From Alcaligenaceae bacterium (GTDB taxonomy: Bacteria > Pseudomonadota > Gammaproteobacteria > Burkholderiales > Burkholderiaceae_B), in NCBI GenBank assembly GCA_947380655.1, contig CANCRX010000010.1:3512-67511 (forward strand): 64,000 nucleotides of DNA, given 5' to 3'. Every line of letters starts with the position of its first letter. The stretch's first letter is position 1. The position numbers and the translations under genes are program-made. The notes under the pieces are model-generated. The model did no database searches, was not told the origin of the DNA, and saw only the letters and a program-made list of their open reading frames with translations. This document shows, one piece after another, positions 62,439 to 64,000 of this stretch.

Positions 62439-63775
62439 GTGCGCACCCCTGGTTTTCGCACAGGCACCACGCCAAAGCGTGCGGCATGGATCAGCATGCG
62501 GACCCAGCCAAACAGCAAGCCTAAGTAGATCGTTGTACTCGCAAACAAACCAACAATTAATAGGCTGGCAGGCGCAGCAGTCAGCAGGTCTTCCTGTCTG
62601 AGAGTATTCCAGACCATGAAAGGTAGTCGCTCGATCTCATTGAGATTCCAGACACACAGCCAGACAAAAACTGCCAGACTTGCGAGCCAGACCTGCGCCG
62701 CTAGCAATCGGGGCGGATACTTTCCAGGATCATCGCCCCGTCTAAATATCACCCAGCCACCAACCAGCGATAAGCCTGCAATCCAAAACAGAACATAGGT
62801 CGCCAATCGCGCCAGCCAAAACAAGGTTTTTACTGCGGGGACATCCTGACCAGCCTGATCAAGACCAATCCATTGTTGATCTGACTGCTGCCCGAGCCAG
62901 CGCTTAGCACCTGAATCCGAAACAATCAGGCCGGAATCCTGACTGTCTCGTGCGTCTGGCCAGCCGACCCAAATAAAATCTGGGTGTTCGCCTGTCTGCC
63001 ACAGACCCATCACTGCCGCTGCTATAACAGGCTGGGTCCGCGCAAGCGTCCGCAGGTGCCCATCCAGTCCAAATAGTTGACTCCCTGCAGCGATAAAAGC
63101 CAGGGCAATCCCTGCGCGATAGATCTTCTTTTCATAGCCCGATAACGGCCTGCGCCCGGCTTGCCATGCGGTGACCGCGAGCGTCATGCAGCTGATCATC
63201 AACGCACCCCCCGCAACAAACTGGATAAATTGCCAGAGCAGTGAGGGGTTAAATATCAGCGCCATCCAGTCTGTAACCAGATAACGCCCGTCAACCAAGG
63301 AGGCTCCCGTGGGAGTATGTGTCCAGGAAACCAACACGAGCCCCCAAAAAATCGTGATAGTCAGCCCCAGCGCAACCATGCCAACGGACAGAACGTGCGC
63401 CGCAGCAGACACGCGACGCTGCCCAAAGAACATCACGCCCAGAAACACCGACTTCATCACAAAAAGAGTCGTGATTCCGAAAGCGATGAGTGGGCCAATC
63501 ACATTGCCTATCCGCTCCACCAAACTCGGCCAGAGTACGCCCAGCTCAAGTAATAAGGGGACTGAGGAGGCAAGCGCCATGAAAAAGGTCAGCGCGAAGA
63601 TGCGCACCCAGAACTGGTACGCATCCATCCAGCCTGTGTCAGGATGGCGCCAGGCCAGGTATCTGAATACGCACACGAGCCAACCCAGTGCCATGGCCAT
63701 TGCGGCAAACAGCACATGGAAGTTCAAGCTCAAAGAAAACTGGAATCTGGCCAGTAAAAGTGGGGAAATTTCCAT
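62435..63775 (-). CDS. cydA: Divergent cytochrome bd-type oxidase subunit I (CydA-like)
   Basis: The 446-residue membrane protein is CydA-like by its N-terminus ('LARFQFSLSLNFHVLF', H20 equal to E. coli H19), 'VFLGVMFFG', and 'WNLNEIERLPF' (E380 and R383 equal to E445 and R448). Aligned by eye with E. coli CydA from memory, the heme b558 ligands H186 and M393 become Q185 and A325. E107 becomes K108 and E99 is not conserved. The quinol-loop K252/E257 are hydrophobic here, and GRQPW becomes ERLPF. The long Q-loop is absent. It may belong to a bd branch that does not use quinol. The ATG at 63775 is preferred to longer frames. It overlaps cydB by 4 bases and diverges from glnS. Confidence 0.82.
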   Translation of the reverse strand: MEISPLLLARFQFSLSLNFHVLFAAMAMALGWLVCVFRYLAWRHPDTGWMDAYQFWVRIFALTFFMALASSVPLLLELGVLWPSLVERIGNVIGPLIAFGITTLFVMKSVFLGVMFFGQRRVSAAAHVLSVGMVALGLTITIFWGLVLVSWTHTPTGASLVDGRYLVTDWMALIFNPSLLWQFIQFVAGGALMISCMTLAVTAWQAGRRPLSGYEKKIYRAGIALAFIAAGSQLFGLDGHLRTLARTQPVIAAAVMGLWQTGEHPDFIWVGWPDARDSQDSGLIVSDSGAKRWLGQQSDQQWIGLDQAGQDVPAVKTLFWLARLATYVLFWIAGLSLVGGWVIFRRGDDPGKYPPRLLAAQVWLASLAVFVWLCVWNLNEIERLPFMVWNTLRQEDLLTAAPASLLIVGLFASTTIYLGLLFGWVRMLIHAARFGVVPVRKPGVRT

Positions 63776-63848
63776 GATTGAGGCTAGTGTAGTCGGCTCA
63801 TGGCAAAATGTACCTTTATTGGCCGCCAAGATTGCCCCGAAAACCCGT

Positions 63849-64000
63849 ATGAGCTCTGATTCTGCTGCACCTGTTACCCCCGTTGCCCCGGTTACCACCA
63901 ATTTCCTGCGTAACATCATAGAGGCCGATCTGGCTGCCAACCGCTTTGCGGATAAGCGCTGGGCGGGCACGCCCGGCACGGCAGCGGTTCAAGCCGCAGG
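63849..64000 (+). CDS. glnS: Glutaminyl-tRNA synthetase, N-terminal fragment (cut by window edge)
   Basis: The frame opens at an ATG at 63849 and runs off the right edge, giving 50 codons. The translation has the pattern 'TNFLRNIIEADLAANRFADK' and 'RWAGTPGTAAVQAA', which resembles the N-terminus of betaproteobacterial GlnS before its class I catalytic domain. It is divergent from cydA, with 73 bases between the start codons. Only the N-terminus is visible, so the assignment rests on this short stretch. Confidence 0.7.
   Translation, partial: MSSDSAAPVTPVAPVTTNFLRNIIEADLAANRFADKRWAGTPGTAAVQAA

Noticed and set aside
1..64000. CRISPR array, insertion sequence or prophage
   Set aside because: No regularly spaced repeats, transposase, integrase or phage structural genes could be seen.

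Overview
The window looks like core chromosome of a betaproteobacterium of the order Burkholderiales, most likely an Alcaligenaceae/Bordetella relative. The reasons are a hrcA-hemH-grpE-dnaK-dnaJ heat-shock block with a sigma32-type promoter, a dusB-fis-purH-ruvC-ruvA run, a nadK-recN pair beside hrcA, a fur/bamE divergence, a phasin gene, three orphan Bug-type (tripartite tricarboxylate) solute receptors, and zf-CHCC and DUF1841 proteins. This placement is inference from gene content and protein style; no rRNA gene is present to confirm it. No CRISPR array, insertion sequence, integrase or phage gene was seen.

Layout. 1-5 kb: a truncated Na+/solute symporter with its DUF4212 partner, isocitrate dehydrogenase, a DUF1841 protein and two small periplasmic cytochromes c that diverge from a MoxR ATPase-GNAT-VWA (CoxE-like) cluster (3.8-6.5 kb). 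6.5-10.2 kb: a large M16 zinc protease and an orphan PheC-like periplasmic protein. 10.3-16.4 kb (minus strand): dnaJ, dnaK, grpE, hemH, hrcA. 16.5-22.1 kb: nadK, recN, fur, bamE, dapB, murB. 22.2-24 kb: tRNA-Gly and tRNA-Cys separated by a DUF4143 AAA ATPase. 24-29.3 kb: MFS transporter, conserved hypothetical, Nudix, aat, bpt, pyrD. 29.4-38.9 kb: phasin, Bug receptor, IclR regulator, MoCF protein, EI24 protein, thioredoxin-like protein, RhlE-type helicase, azlCD, zf-CHCC, NTF2-like and YheT-like hydrolase. 38.9-49.7 kb: bepA-like protease, galU, ctaG-like, pepP, TM2 protein, UbiH-like hydroxylase, dusB, fis, purH, ruvC, ruvA. 49.7-54.9 kb: a minus-strand block (two Bug receptors, SDR epimerase, NDUFA9-like protein, PLP dehydratase) that separates ruvCA from ruvB. 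55-64 kb: ruvB, recQ, an usher-like beta-barrel protein, an OmpR/EnvZ-type two-component system, cydB/cydA-like oxidase genes and the 5' end of glnS.

How genes work together. The heat-shock block joins the chaperone machine with its repressor and with ferrochelatase. aat and bpt lie in tandem and together provide both bacterial N-degron leucyl-transferases. azlC and azlD overlap as a two-subunit amino-acid exporter. ruvABC encode Holliday-junction processing, and recN and recQ add further recombination functions. The phasin gene has a well-formed promoter bracketed by two palindromes that look like PhaR operators.

Most unusual points: (1) the CydA-like oxidase subunit keeps the active-site heme ligand positions but appears to have lost the heme b558 ligands, the proton-channel glutamates and the quinol-loop residues; (2) a possible structured leader or small RNA behind a near-consensus promoter upstream of tRNA-Gly; (3) the DUF4143 ATPase between two tRNAs that are adjacent in other bacteria; (4) a short usher-like barrel protein beside a two-component system with tandem 10-bp repeats in the shared promoter region; (5) a GNAT enzyme embedded in a MoxR/VWA pair. 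All functional statements are family-level readings from sequence, made without database searches.
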